NCBI RefSeq assembly: GCF_001279525.1 | Contig: NZ_LGDY01000096.1 | Location: 49,119 to 113,118, forward strand | Length of the DNA stretch: 64,000 nt | Origin: Nocardia sp. NRRL S-836 | Lineage (GTDB): Bacteria; Actinomycetota; Actinomycetes; Mycobacteriales; Pseudonocardiaceae | Reading direction: 5' to 3' | Shown: in pieces, positions 26,099-34,929 of the stretch | Position numbering within the stretch: position 1 is the stretch's first letter | How the letters are laid out: every line of letters begins with the position of its first letter | Notes under the pieces: generated by a model | Told to the model about the DNA's origin: nothing | Database searches by the model: none | Seen by the model: the letters and a program-made list of their open reading frames with translations, nothing else | Made by a program: the position numbers and the translations under genes

Positions 26099-27199
26099 TC
26101 AGACGCGCGCCTCGATGGTGCCGCGCAACGCCTTGGCGAACCGGCGCAGCCCGGGGCCGTCGGGCCGGTACGCGAGGACCTCCTGCCCGTCGATGTCGCG
26201 CGCCAGCGGCGTGTCCATCACGGTCCGCCCGTCCGGCAGCGTCGTGGTCAGCGCGTCCAGCCTGCCGACCAGCACACACCGCCGTCCCAACGCGGGCAGC
26301 AGGGTCGTGATCTCCCAGCGCAACGCCTCCGACGGCACGGTCACGTCGATGATCACCACCCCGGACGCGTGCGCGAAGGCGACGACGGCCTGCTGCCACA
26401 CGGCGTGCGCCACCGTCACGACGGTGAGCCGCGGCGACAGGATCTTGGTGCTCTTGCGGGCCATCCGGGCGACCCGGCCGGGAATGTCGCGTTCGGACCG
26501 GATGCGTTCGGTCAGGGCGCGTTCGGCGTGGCGTGCCTTGAGGTAGCTGAAGAGCAGCAACGGCACCGAGACGCCGACCAGCGCGATCAGCAGCCACATC
26601 AGCACGAACACGAGCAGGCCGAGCGCCATGGCCGCCCCGAGCGCCTGCCCGATCCCGTCCAGCGGATCGCTGCCGCGGGGCGAGGACATGAAGTCGGCCA
26701 GCACCATGTCGCCACCGAACTCGATGAACCACCACACGAACGCACCGGCCGCGGCGAGCACGACGACGGTGCCGAACCCGGAGGCCTTGCGCGGCGCGGC
26801 CGACCCGCCGATGCCGCGGATCATGTCGTCGTCGAGCGTCACCAGCCGCCACGACCCGCCGATCGCGTTAGTCGCGGCGAAGCTCAACGCGCGGGTGGCG
26901 TCCGCGTAACCGAAGCGCCGCAGGAACAACACGAGCCGCCGGCGGCCGCGCAGCAGCTGGACGCCGAGCCACAGCCCGGCGAACCCGGCGACCGCGCACC
27001 ACGCCGTGTACAGCGCGGCCTTGTCCCGGTCGTGGCTCGCGACGGAGTCGGTCACCAGCATCGCGACCAGGTAGACGAGTCCGATCAGGCCGACGACGCC
27101 GACCATCACCAGCGGCACCCCGGCCGCGACCGCGAACGCCCTGCCCACCCGCCTGCCCGCGTCCGGACGTGGCCCGTCCAGCACGATCCGCACGCCCAC
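26099..27199 (-). CDS. Integral membrane protein with cytoplasmic C-terminal domain, unknown
   Basis: 366 residues from GTG 27199 (GGGAGG six bases upstream); the frame is open further but without protein character. Two helices near the N-terminus (VPLVMVGVVGLIGLVYLVAM and a second), two more at about 140-160 and 190-220, then a soluble domain of ~150 residues (ALRWEITTLLPALGRRCVLVG; MDTPLARDIDGQEVLAYRPD). Resembles actinobacterial membrane proteins of unknown role that carry a nucleotide- or TIR-like C-terminal fold; I cannot name the family. Confidence 0.75.
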   Translation of the reverse strand: MGVRIVLDGPRPDAGRRVGRAFAVAAGVPLVMVGVVGLIGLVYLVAMLVTDSVASHDRDKAALYTAWCAVAGFAGLWLGVQLLRGRRRLVLFLRRFGYADATRALSFAATNAIGGSWRLVTLDDDMIRGIGGSAAPRKASGFGTVVVLAAAGAFVWWFIEFGGDMVLADFMSSPRGSDPLDGIGQALGAAMALGLLVFVLMWLLIALVGVSVPLLLFSYLKARHAERALTERIRSERDIPGRVARMARKSTKILSPRLTVVTVAHAVWQQAVVAFAHASGVVIIDVTVPSEALRWEITTLLPALGRRCVLVGRLDALTTTLPDGRTVMDTPLARDIDGQEVLAYRPDGPGLRRFAKALRGTIEARV

Positions 27200-27267
27200 C
27201 GCACACCTCCCGCCGATGCCGGAACACCAGTGTGAGGACGGCGGGGCCGGTCCTGATACACCGACGA

Positions 27268-28203
27268 TCAGGTGACGTGCGCGTGGTGGCGACCGGCCCA
27301 GGCCGACACGACCGGCAGCACGTCGGTCAGCCACTCGCGCGCGGCGGCGGTCAGCTCGTAGCGCGCCGCGCGACGGACGACGAAACCGTTGTCCTGCAAG
27401 CGTTCCAACGTCCGGTGCACGGACGGTCCGGCCGCGGCGACCAGTTCCTCGAACGGCAGTGGACCGTCCGACAACGCCACGAGCACCTGCGGCATCAGGT
27501 CGTTGCCCACCAGCTCCTGCAACGCGAGCAGGTGGTGCAGCGCGGAGGCGTCGAGCCGGCGTTCCGGGAACGCGCCCTGGTCGTGCACCCGCACGCACGC
27601 GCGGCCGCCGCGCTTGGCCCGTTGCAGGGCGGCGTCGGCCTCGCGGACCAGGTCGATCAGCGTGTCGTCGGGGCCGGGCACGTGCGCGGAGACACCGATC
27701 GACGCGGTCTGGCCGCTCAGCGTGAGGCCGTAGCCGTCGTTGGTGGTGATCTCGGTCCGCAACGCCCTGATGCCGCGCAGGACCCGTTCGGCGACGACGG
27801 CCGCCTCACCCGGCGTGGTGCGGGGCAGCAGCACGAGGAACTCGTCGCCGCCGTACCGGCAGACCAGGTCGGCCGAGCGGGTGTGCGCGGCCAGCACGTC
27901 GGCGACGTCGCTCAGCACCACGTCGCCGGCCGGGTGGCCGTAGTCGTCGTTGATCTTCTTGAACCGGTCGAGGTCGATCATCAGCAGCGCGACCTGCTCC
28001 CAGCGGCGCTGGGCCCTGCGGTACAGCGCGGGCGCCTGGTCGTCCCAGCCCCAGCGGCCGAGCAGGCCGGTGAGCCGGTCCGTCGCCCACGCGCCGACCG
28101 GCTGTGCGCACGAGCCACAGCGAGTGGGAGCGCTCTCGTCGTGCAGGCGAAGAGAACGAGCAGCGCCTTCGGTCACCGTCAGCCCCATCCGCGCAGTCGT
28201 CAT
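27268..28203 (-). CDS. GGDEF-domain protein fused to a winged-helix domain
   Basis: 311 residues. A short N-terminal CGSC motif may be half a zinc knuckle. GGDEF domain at about 40-205: intact active site GGDEF at 118-122 and an intact inhibitory site RSAD at 109-112, five residues upstream, so it should make cyclic di-GMP with product inhibition. From about 215 to the end is a winged-helix/HxlR-like domain (LPFEELVAAAGPSVHRTLER; LQDNGFVVRRAARYELTAAA). No membrane helix. A cytoplasmic diguanylate cyclase carrying its own helix-turn-helix is an unusual pairing. Divergent from the XRE-ImmA cassette. Confidence 0.88.
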   Translation of the reverse strand: MTTARMGLTVTEGAARSLRLHDESAPTRCGSCAQPVGAWATDRLTGLLGRWGWDDQAPALYRRAQRRWEQVALLMIDLDRFKKINDDYGHPAGDVVLSDVADVLAAHTRSADLVCRYGGDEFLVLLPRTTPGEAAVVAERVLRGIRALRTEITTNDGYGLTLSGQTASIGVSAHVPGPDDTLIDLVREADAALQRAKRGGRACVRVHDQGAFPERRLDASALHHLLALQELVGNDLMPQVLVALSDGPLPFEELVAAAGPSVHRTLERLQDNGFVVRRAARYELTAAAREWLTDVLPVVSAWAGRHHAHVT

Positions 28204-28363
28204 CAGTCCCCCCAGACATCAGCCCTGACCGGCCCTGGCTGCCACGTTCAACTGAGGTGACGTCGTTCGGATCAAACGCGACACAGCAGTGGAAGCGGCG
28301 GACTGTGATGATAGGGCTACGCACGGGTGGATTCAACCCTTGTGATGCCATATGCTCACTCGG

Positions 28364-28379
28364 TTCCACAACAGTGGAA
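28364..28379 (+). promoter_or_regulatory. Palindromic operator candidate
   Basis: TTCCAC-AACA-GTGGAA, six-base arms, about 40 bases before the GTG of the XRE regulator. Its position fits autoregulation by that protein. Confidence 0.35.
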
Positions 28380-28418
28380 TCATCGCCGGCCGATGGGTCG
28401 CTCCAGCGGAGGTGTGGC

Positions 28419-29126
28419 GTGAGGCCGTTCGCCGAGGTCCTCAACGAGCTGTGCAACAACCCGCCCCACCACCAGGGCAGGATGACCAACGTGGCGCTCG
28501 CCGCGGCGGTCAAGCAGCGCGGTGGCGACATCGGGCACGGCTACATCTCGCAGCTGCGGCTCGGGGTCAAGGACAACCCGACCTGCCAGGCCATCGTCGA
28601 CCTCGCCGGCGCGCTGGGCGTCCACCCGGCCGTGTTCCTGGGCGGACGCGGTGAGCTCTACCCCGGCGAACGTCCCGGCTGGCGCGCGACCGCGCTGAGC
28701 ACGCTGTTCGAGGCGGTGCACCCGCCCGACCGCGGGCCGTGGTCACCGGAGGAGGTCGCGGCCTCGATCAGCGGTTCCGGCCACTACGGCAGCATCTCCG
28801 CCAGCTACATCCGTGAGCTGCTCAGCCAGTCCAGCGCGAACCCTCGGCTCAAGCACATCCTCGGCCTGGCCGACCACTTCGGCGCCGACCCGGCGTACTT
28901 CTTCGACGACGACGTCGCGGCGAAGGTCGACTCGGAGCTGACCGACTTCCTGGCGTTGCGCGAGCTCGGCGTGGTCGAGTTCGTCACCCGGCTGGCCGAA
29001 CGCACGGGTGAACTCTCCCCACAGGCCAGAGCCGCTGCGGTAGAAGGGTTCCGGCAGGCGCTCGAGGTCGGTGAGGGCTGGACGTTCCCGATGAAGGGCC
29101 GGCGCACCCCGCCCGGCCACGCGTGA
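28419..29126 (+). CDS. XRE-like regulator, first gene of the MAB_1171c cassette
   Basis: 235 residues from GTG 28419 (GGAGG seven bases upstream). Two helix-turn-helix-like halves: residues about 5-70 (TNVALAAAVKQRGGDIGHGYISQLR) and about 95-165 (EEVAASISGSGHYGSISASYIRELL), each followed by a short LA..FGV/HPAxF-type helix (ADHFGADPAYFFDDD). Such double-HTH proteins are the antitoxin-like partners of ImmA-type proteins. The stop overlaps the next start (GTGA). It probably binds the operator upstream and is kept in check by the metallopeptidase. Confidence 0.85.
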   Translation: MRPFAEVLNELCNNPPHHQGRMTNVALAAAVKQRGGDIGHGYISQLRLGVKDNPTCQAIVDLAGALGVHPAVFLGGRGELYPGERPGWRATALSTLFEAVHPPDRGPWSPEEVAASISGSGHYGSISASYIRELLSQSSANPRLKHILGLADHFGADPAYFFDDDVAAKVDSELTDFLALRELGVVEFVTRLAERTGELSPQARAAAVEGFRQALEVGEGWTFPMKGRRTPPGHA

Positions 29127-29731
29127 AGTTCGCGACCTGGACCGCAGTTGCCGAGGACGAGAGGAGGCGCCGGGTGAACCGCAGGAAGCTGCGCTTGCTC
29201 GTCGACGAGGTCACCCGCGACCTCGACCTGCCGCCCGGCGCGACGCACCGGGACGCGAGCCGCCGGGTCTGCGAGCTCATGGGCGAACGGCTCGGCCGCC
29301 CGGTCGAGGTGCGCTTCGCCGCGATCACCGGCACGACCTGCCTGAGCGGCGCGACGGCGTTGCTGGAGAACGGCACGTACCTCGTGATCTGCGCGGACTC
29401 GCCGTCGTGGTATCACCGGCTGCACGTGCTGCTGCACGAGTTCGCGCACGCCTTGCTGCGGCATGAACCCGTGACGCTGACGAAGAGCGAGGGCATGCGC
29501 AAGCTCGCCCCGAACCTGCTGCCGCGGATGGCGCAGATCATCGCCGGGCGCACCGCGCTCACCGACGACGAGGAGCGCGAGGCCGAGAACCTCGCCGACC
29601 ACCTGCTGGAACGCCTGACGGAGCACCACGTCTGGGCGGACACGGTGGCCACGGACACGGCACCGCACGTGCGGCGGATCGCCGAGTCCCTGGAAGGAAG
29701 ATCCCGCTGGGTGCGTCGTGGCGATCTTTAA
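29123..29731 (+). CDS. ImmA/IrrE-like metallopeptidase
   Basis: 202 residues. Zinc-binding HEFAH motif at 105-109 (HVLLHEFAHALLRHEP) preceded by a strand-helix, with downstream acidic residues in DDEEREAENLADHLL as candidate third ligand. This is the ImmA/IrrE class, which cleaves or inactivates a paired XRE repressor on a signal. Start GTG 29123 overlaps the XRE stop by four bases; its stop overlaps the membrane-protein start by 14. It likely releases repression of the cassette. Confidence 0.85.
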   Translation: MKFATWTAVAEDERRRRVNRRKLRLLVDEVTRDLDLPPGATHRDASRRVCELMGERLGRPVEVRFAAITGTTCLSGATALLENGTYLVICADSPSWYHRLHVLLHEFAHALLRHEPVTLTKSEGMRKLAPNLLPRMAQIIAGRTALTDDEEREAENLADHLLERLTEHHVWADTVATDTAPHVRRIAESLEGRSRWVRRGDL

Positions 29732-30935
29732 CCTGATCTACCTCTCCTGCGGTCTCATCGGCCTGCTGCTGCTGGCGTACAAGATCCGGGCCCTGCGCTC
29801 GAACTGGGGCAGCCCGCGGGTCGTCGCGTTGATCTCGACGGTGTTCTTCTCGGCGTTCGCGGTGTTCTTCGCCGCGCCCGCGAACATCACGTGGCTCAAC
29901 TGGGTGTCCGGTGTGCCGAACTTCGCGGTGCCGCTGGTCTACTCGCTCGTGGTCGGCTTCGCGGGCTCGTCGTTCGCGCTGGTGCTGTGCTGGCGTTACC
30001 CGGCCGGGCAGGCGTGGCGGCGGGTCCGGCTGATCCTGGTCAGCTACGGCTCGGTCATCGCGGCGATGGTCGCGCTGTTCCGCTCGTCCGACGTCGGGCA
30101 GGAACGCCAGATCGACTTCGACACCTACTACGCCACCCAGCCGACCGTGGCGGCGTTCCTGTTCATCTACCTGGTGGCCACGGTGGTCGGCTGCGGCGGT
30201 CAGGCCTACCACTGCTGGCAGGGCGCGCGCGACCAGGCGATCACCGCCCGGCCGTGGCTCGCGCGCGGCCTGCTCTGGTACTGCTTCGCCGGGCTGTTCC
30301 CGGTGGCGTTCGCGTTGATCAAGCTGTTCGTGCTGCTGATGGACTGGGCCGGTGAACGCGGTTTCGACGTGCTCAGCCTGACCGCGCCGCTGATGGCGTC
30401 GCTGAGCATCATCCCGCTGGTGATCGCGATGGCGCTGCCGGTGTTCGGGCCGCGCCGGCCGTCGCCGCGGCTGTGGCTGCGCCGGTGGCGGACGTACTTC
30501 CTGCTGCGGCCGTTGCACCGCGCGCTGGCGCACGTGAACCCGCACATCGTGCTGGTCGCGCCGGGCAAGTTCCTCAACCCGCACCACCGCGTGCGCAGGC
30601 AGATCATCGAGCTGAACGACTGGCGCTGGGCGTTGACGCCCTACTACGACCACTCCGTCGGCGAGTCGGCCGCCGCCCTGGCCCGCCGGGCGGACCTGCC
30701 GGGCGACGAGCTGGCCGCCGTGGTCGAGGCCGCCCAGCTGCGCGCCGCGGGCACCACCGAGGCCCGTCGCCGGCCACCGCAGCGCCGCCCGGCCGCCGAG
30801 ATCGTCGACGGCACGGACCTCGCCACCGAACACGACCGATGGGTGCGCATCTCGCGCGCGTTCCAGCACTCGCCCATCGTCGACGCCGCGGTGGCCGACG
30901 CCACCCGCGTGCACGCAGCAAGGGGAAACGACTAG
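29718..30935 (+). CDS. MAB_1171c-like integral membrane protein
   Basis: 405 residues. Seven or so N-terminal helices (for example YLSCGLIGLLLLAYKIRAL, VVALISTVFFSAFAVFFAA, FLFIYLVATVVGCGG) up to about residue 235, then a cytoplasmic domain with LRPLHRALAHVNPHIVL and HHRVRRQIIELNDWRWAL, typical of the MAB_1171c (DUF6545) family, annotated as putative transporters without experimental proof. GTG start inside the metallopeptidase gene. In actinomycetes I recall this family next to XRE, ImmA-like and oxidoreductase genes, as here. Confidence 0.82.
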   Translation: MAIFNLIYLSCGLIGLLLLAYKIRALRSNWGSPRVVALISTVFFSAFAVFFAAPANITWLNWVSGVPNFAVPLVYSLVVGFAGSSFALVLCWRYPAGQAWRRVRLILVSYGSVIAAMVALFRSSDVGQERQIDFDTYYATQPTVAAFLFIYLVATVVGCGGQAYHCWQGARDQAITARPWLARGLLWYCFAGLFPVAFALIKLFVLLMDWAGERGFDVLSLTAPLMASLSIIPLVIAMALPVFGPRRPSPRLWLRRWRTYFLLRPLHRALAHVNPHIVLVAPGKFLNPHHRVRRQIIELNDWRWALTPYYDHSVGESAAALARRADLPGDELAAVVEAAQLRAAGTTEARRRPPQRRPAAEIVDGTDLATEHDRWVRISRAFQHSPIVDAAVADATRVHAARGND

Positions 30936-32309
30936 ATGGCTCCGACACACGCCGTTGTCCTCGGCGGAGGCCTGGCCGGCATGCTGGCCGCCACCGTCCT
31001 CATCAGACACTTCGACGAGGTCACCGTCGTCGAGCGCGACAAGCTGCCCGACGGCCCGGAGCCGCGCACCGGCGTGCCCCAGGCCCGGCACGCGCACCTG
31101 CTGATGTCCGGCGGCGCCCGCGCGATCGAGGAGCTGCTGCCGGGCACGCTGGACGAGCTCTACGCCGCGGGTGCCCACCGCATCGGCGTTCCGGACGCGC
31201 TGGTGTCGCTGAGCGCCCAGGGCTGGGTGCCGCGGTTCCCCGAGATGCAGTACATCGTCTCGTGCAGCCGCAGCCTGCTCGACTGGGTCGTGCGCAGCCG
31301 GGCGTTGCGGGACACCAAGATCTCCGTGCTCGCCGGCACCGAGCCGGTGGCGTTGCTCGGCGACCGCGAGGCCGTCACGGGCGTGCTCGTCGAGGACCGC
31401 GTCTCCCGCGAGCACGTGTCGCTGGAGGCGAACCTCGTCCTCGACGCCACCGGCCGGGCCTCGAAGCTCTCCCGGTGGCTGGCGGACTTCGGCCTGCCCG
31501 AGGTCCCGCAGGAGACGGTCGACTCCGGCCTCGCCTACGCCACCCGCGTCTTCCGCGCCCCCGCCCCGGCCGCAGCGGGCTTCCCGATCGTCAACGTCCA
31601 GGCCAACCCCCGCGACCCGCACCCCGGCTGCACGGCGACGCTGCTGCCGATCGAGAACGGCCGCTGGCTCGTCACCCTGTCCGGCACCCGTGGCGGCGAA
31701 CCCACCACCGACGAGGCGCGGTTCGTCTCGTTCGCCCGCTCCGTCCGCGACCCGCTCGTCGGCGACCTCATCGCCGGAGCCGAGCCGCTGAGCCCCGTGT
31801 ACGGCGCGCACGGCACCGCCAACCGCCGCCTGTACTTCGAACGCCTGAAGTCGTGGCCCACCGGCGTTCTCGCGCTCGGCGACTCGGTCGCCACCTACAA
31901 CCCGGTCTACGGCCACGGCATGTCGGTCGCCGCGCAGAGCGCACTGGCCCTCGACGCCGGCCTGCGCTCCGGTTCCACCGTGCAGCAGGTCCAGCGCGAC
32001 ATCGCGAAGGTCGTCGACGGCGCCTGGGCCATGGCCACCAACCAGGACATCCTCTACCCCGGCGCGGTCGGCAAGCCGCTGTCGCTGACCGGCCGCGTCC
32101 TGCAGCGCTATGTCGACCGCCTGGTCCGCACCGCCACCACCGAACCCACCGTCACCCGCGCCTTCATCGACGCGTTCACGCTCTCCGGCCCGATGACGAA
32201 GCTGATGAGCCCCAGGGTCCTCCTCGCCACGCTGCGCGGACCTCGCGGCACACCGCCGGCACCGACCCTCACCGCCGAGGAACGGTCCCGCGTCACCGGC
32301 CCGGTGTGA
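30936..32309 (+). CDS. FAD-dependent oxidoreductase (epoxidase/halogenase-like monooxygenase fold)
   Basis: 457 residues, ATG one base after the membrane-protein stop, AAGGGG upstream. FAD dinucleotide-binding motif AVVLGGGLAGMLAA at 6-19, second FAD contact ALGDSVATYNPVYGHGMSVA near 310, the usual GD..(A)..NP.YGHG signature of this flavoprotein group. No signal peptide. Last gene of the cassette; it may chemically modify a lipid or small molecule handled by the membrane protein (inference). Convergent with the damaged VOC gene, overlapping it by 17 bases. Confidence 0.88.
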   Translation: MAPTHAVVLGGGLAGMLAATVLIRHFDEVTVVERDKLPDGPEPRTGVPQARHAHLLMSGGARAIEELLPGTLDELYAAGAHRIGVPDALVSLSAQGWVPRFPEMQYIVSCSRSLLDWVVRSRALRDTKISVLAGTEPVALLGDREAVTGVLVEDRVSREHVSLEANLVLDATGRASKLSRWLADFGLPEVPQETVDSGLAYATRVFRAPAPAAAGFPIVNVQANPRDPHPGCTATLLPIENGRWLVTLSGTRGGEPTTDEARFVSFARSVRDPLVGDLIAGAEPLSPVYGAHGTANRRLYFERLKSWPTGVLALGDSVATYNPVYGHGMSVAAQSALALDAGLRSGSTVQQVQRDIAKVVDGAWAMATNQDILYPGAVGKPLSLTGRVLQRYVDRLVRTATTEPTVTRAFIDAFTLSGPMTKLMSPRVLLATLRGPRGTPPAPTLTAEERSRVTGPV

Positions 32310-32727
32310 ACCGCATGCTCTGCACGTACGCCATGGCCTCGATGAACGCCGGGTCGGCCATCCTGGCGTTCAGCTCCTCGGCGGTGGGGTGCGCCACGCG
32401 CTGATGCACCCACCACAGGTTCCCGAACGGATCCGCGAACCTGCTCACCCGGTCGCCCCAGAACAACTCCGTCGGCTCGGTGACGACCACCGCCCCGCCG
32501 GCCCTGGCCCGTTCGAGCACCGCCGCGTCGTCGGCGACGTACAGCCGCAGGAACCCCGGTGTCGCCGGCCAGTCCGGGTGGTCGAACAACATCACCACCG
32601 AGTCCCCGATCCGCACCTCCGCGTGCCCGATCGCACCCGGCTCCCCGTAGCCGAGGTCGCGCAGGCGGTCGACGTCACGGCGGACGGTGCGCGAGGTGAC
32701 GCCGAGCCGGGCCGCGAGCTCACTGCC
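32293..32727 (-). pseudogene. Truncated VOC/glyoxalase-like gene fused to an inverted WYL-regulator HTH fragment
   Basis: Positions 32293-32646 encode the C-terminal ~115 residues of a VOC-family protein (HAEVRIGDSVVMLFDHPDWP; RFADPFGNLWWVHQRVAHPT); the first beta-alpha-beta unit, about 35-40 residues, is missing. In the same frame, 32647-32727 read GSELAARLGVTSRTVRRDVD then RLRDLGY, the DNA-binding part of a YafY/WYL regulator whose remainder lies on the other strand just to the right. A segment spanning both gene starts seems to have inverted and partly been lost. Neither product should work. Confidence 0.75.
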
Positions 32728-33152
32728 CCACCCTCGGCCTGCGCACCGCCGCGCGCCAGCCCGTCTCCGGCATCGCCGACGCCTCCCTGCGCGCACTCGC
32801 CAAGCTCCAACAGGTCCTGCCGCCCCGCCTGGCCCGCCGCGTCACCTCCCTCACCGCCGCGACGTCGTCCTCCCCCGCCCGCCCGGCTCGGTGGCCGACC
32901 CCGCCGAGCTGACCGCGGTCGCCGCCGCCACCCACTCCCGCGAACGCCTCCGCTTCTCCTACCTCGTGGCGGCCCAGCGCCACGAGCCGGGTGGGTTCCA
33001 CGTGCCGCCGGGAACTGACGCCCTCGGTGGAGCTCACGTCGCTCGCCTGCGACTTCACCGTGCACGGCCCCGCACCGCTGATCGAGCACCTGGCGGCGAT
33101 GGCCGCCCGCATCACCCGCTCGATAGGCGCCGGATCAAGGACAGAAACATGA
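32728..33152 (+). pseudogene. Fragmented WYL-domain (YafY-like) regulator with internal micro-inversion
   Basis: On the plus strand 32728-32860 read LGLRTAARQPVSGIADASLR then ALAKLQQVLPPRLARRVTSL, the middle of a WYL regulator. After a one-base shift near 32860 the next frame continues with SVADPAELTAVAAATHSRER then LRFSYL. Positions 32968-33010 make sense only on the minus strand (RRHVEPTRLVALGR, the WYL core), so this piece is inverted. From 33011 the plus strand again reads the C-terminus (ELTPSVELTSLACDFTVHGP, LIEHLAAMAARI). The HTH part is the inverted fragment at 32647-32727. Confidence 0.75.
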
Positions 33153-33236
33153 CAAACGATCTGAACCGCACCCGGATCGTTAACCTGCGTGCCACGGCAA
33201 CTGTCCGCAGACCACACCCGGCACAGCGGAAGAACG

Positions 33237-34007
33237 GTGACCCCCGTGCCCCTCGACATCCACCCGAAGGTGTTCCTGTCGTTCGCCGGCAAAGACCGCC
33301 CCCACGCCGACTCCCTGCACGAGGAGCTGGAGTCCCGCAACGTCACCACGTTCCTCAACGAGCTGACCGAAACCCCCGTTCCCGACGCCATCGCCTCCTC
33401 GGACTACTACGTCCTGCTGTGGTCCTCCCACACGCCCTCGCGTGAGTGGGCCACCGACAGCTGGACCGCCGGCTTCGCCGCGGAGCTGACCCGCCGCCGC
33501 GCGTTCCTGTTCGTCGTGCGGGTGGACGAGGAACCGCTGCCGCTGCTGACCCCGCGCAAGCACATCGACCTCGTGGACGCGGCCGACCGCCTGGTCACGA
33601 CGTGGCGCGCGGACCGCAAGTCGGCGCTGCCGGTGTTCCCGCAACCCCGCCCGCCCGTTCCCGACGGCCCCACGGTCGCGGTGCCGGTGCGCAGCCACGA
33701 CCTCGGCATCACCCACGTGGTGATGGCCCCGCTGCACCTGACCGGGGAGTCACTGCACCGGGCCGTGCACAGCGCGTTGCGGCTGCCGGAGGAACAGGCC
33801 GGCTTCGACGGCCAGGTCGGCCTGCGCTTCTCGTACCGGCTGTCGCAGCAGGGCACCGTGATCGCTCCCGGTGAGTCCACAGTGGACCCCAGGTCCGACG
33901 TGGTCGACCTGGGCATCCACGTCGAGTGGCTGGCCGGCGACGACGCGCTGGACGTGGACCAGAAGCGGCTGCTGCTGATCGCCGCCTTCCGCCACCTGCT
34001 CCCCTGA
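33237..34007 (+). CDS. TIR-domain protein
   Basis: 256 residues from GTG 33237 (GGAAG upstream). N-terminal TIR domain of about 120 residues: KVFLSFAGKDRPHADSLHEEL, a short central strand IASSDYYVLLWSSHTPSREW and FLFVVRVDEEP. Bacterial TIRs usually have a catalytic Glu in the SxW..E helix; here that helix is EWATDSWTAGFAAEL, so the residue cannot be assigned safely. The C-terminal ~130 residues (HVVMAPLHLTGESLHRAVHS; VDQKRLLLIAAFRHLLP) may sense or couple. TIR proteins act as NAD-degrading defence effectors or as adaptors. Confidence 0.82.
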   Translation: MTPVPLDIHPKVFLSFAGKDRPHADSLHEELESRNVTTFLNELTETPVPDAIASSDYYVLLWSSHTPSREWATDSWTAGFAAELTRRRAFLFVVRVDEEPLPLLTPRKHIDLVDAADRLVTTWRADRKSALPVFPQPRPPVPDGPTVAVPVRSHDLGITHVVMAPLHLTGESLHRAVHSALRLPEEQAGFDGQVGLRFSYRLSQQGTVIAPGESTVDPRSDVVDLGIHVEWLAGDDALDVDQKRLLLIAAFRHLLP

Positions 34008-34087
34008 AGCAGACGTGCGCCATCCGCGCACGCCCCGGCCGCGTTTTTCACCCGATCCGGGTCCACGCACGCGTGCGCACAACCCGG

Positions 34088-34093
34088 TAGGTT
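34088..34093 (+). promoter_or_regulatory. -10 element of a leaderless promoter
   Basis: TAGGTT, seven bases, then ATG 34101. Confidence 0.5.
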
Positions 34094-34100
34094 CTCCGGC

Positions 34101-34904
34101 ATGGTCGAGCCGTTCTCGTGGGTGCCCACCGGAATCAACACCGACGTGCCCAGCGCGGCACGCGTCTACGACTTCCTGCTGGGAGGCGGCCACAACTTCG
34201 CCTCCGACCGCGTGGTCGGCGAGAAGGTGCTCGGCGTCCTGCGCGACGGCCGCGCCATCGCGGCGTCGAACCGCTCGTTCATGCGCCGCGCCGTGCTCCT
34301 GATGATGCAGCACGGCATCACCCAGTTCCTCGACCTCGGCTCCGGCATCCCCACCGTCGGCAACGTCCACGAGATCGTGCAGCAGGAGAACCCGGACGCC
34401 CGCGTCGTCTACGTCGACCACGACGAGGTCGCCGTCTCCCACAGCCAGCTCATCCTGGAGGGCAACCCGAACGCCGACGTCGTCCAGGCCGACATGTGCG
34501 CCCCGCACCAGGTGCTCACGGACCCGGTCGTCAAGGACCTCATCGACCTCTCCAAGCCCGTCGGCCTGCTGATGGTCGCGGTCCTGCACTTCGTGTCCGA
34601 CGAGAAGGGCCCCGCCGACGTCGTCGCCCGCTACCGCGACGCCATGCCCCCCGGCAGCCTGATCGCGTTATCCCACCTCACCGCCGACTTCAAGCCGCAG
34701 GAGATGGGCGCCGTCGTCGAGGCCATGAAGCACAGCCGCGACCCCATGTACTTCCGCTCGCGCGACGAGTTCCTCACGATGTTCGCGGGCATGGAGGTCC
34801 TCCCGCCGGGCGTCGTCGCGGCACCGCACTGGTACCCCGAGCTCGGCCCGGCCGGAGAAGGCGGCCCCGAGGACGTCTACGTGGGAGTCGCCCGCAAGGT
34901 CTGA
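34101..34904 (+). CDS. DUF574 SAM-dependent methyltransferase
   Basis: 267 residues. Family signatures: TDVPSAARVYDFLLGGGHNF, FLDLGSGIPTVGNVHEI (SAM-binding glycine loop), VVYVDHDEVAVSHSQ (acidic ribose contact), then VGLLMVAVLHFVSD. Methyltransf_19 proteins are abundant in actinomycetes; no substrate has been firmly assigned. ATG at 34101 with leaderless -10. It sits between a TIR protein and a Vsr endonuclease but in a separate transcript. Confidence 0.93.
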   Translation: MVEPFSWVPTGINTDVPSAARVYDFLLGGGHNFASDRVVGEKVLGVLRDGRAIAASNRSFMRRAVLLMMQHGITQFLDLGSGIPTVGNVHEIVQQENPDARVVYVDHDEVAVSHSQLILEGNPNADVVQADMCAPHQVLTDPVVKDLIDLSKPVGLLMVAVLHFVSDEKGPADVVARYRDAMPPGSLIALSHLTADFKPQEMGAVVEAMKHSRDPMYFRSRDEFLTMFAGMEVLPPGVVAAPHWYPELGPAGEGGPEDVYVGVARKV

Positions 34905-34929
34905 TCCCCTCGTCGGGGAGAATGCCGCC

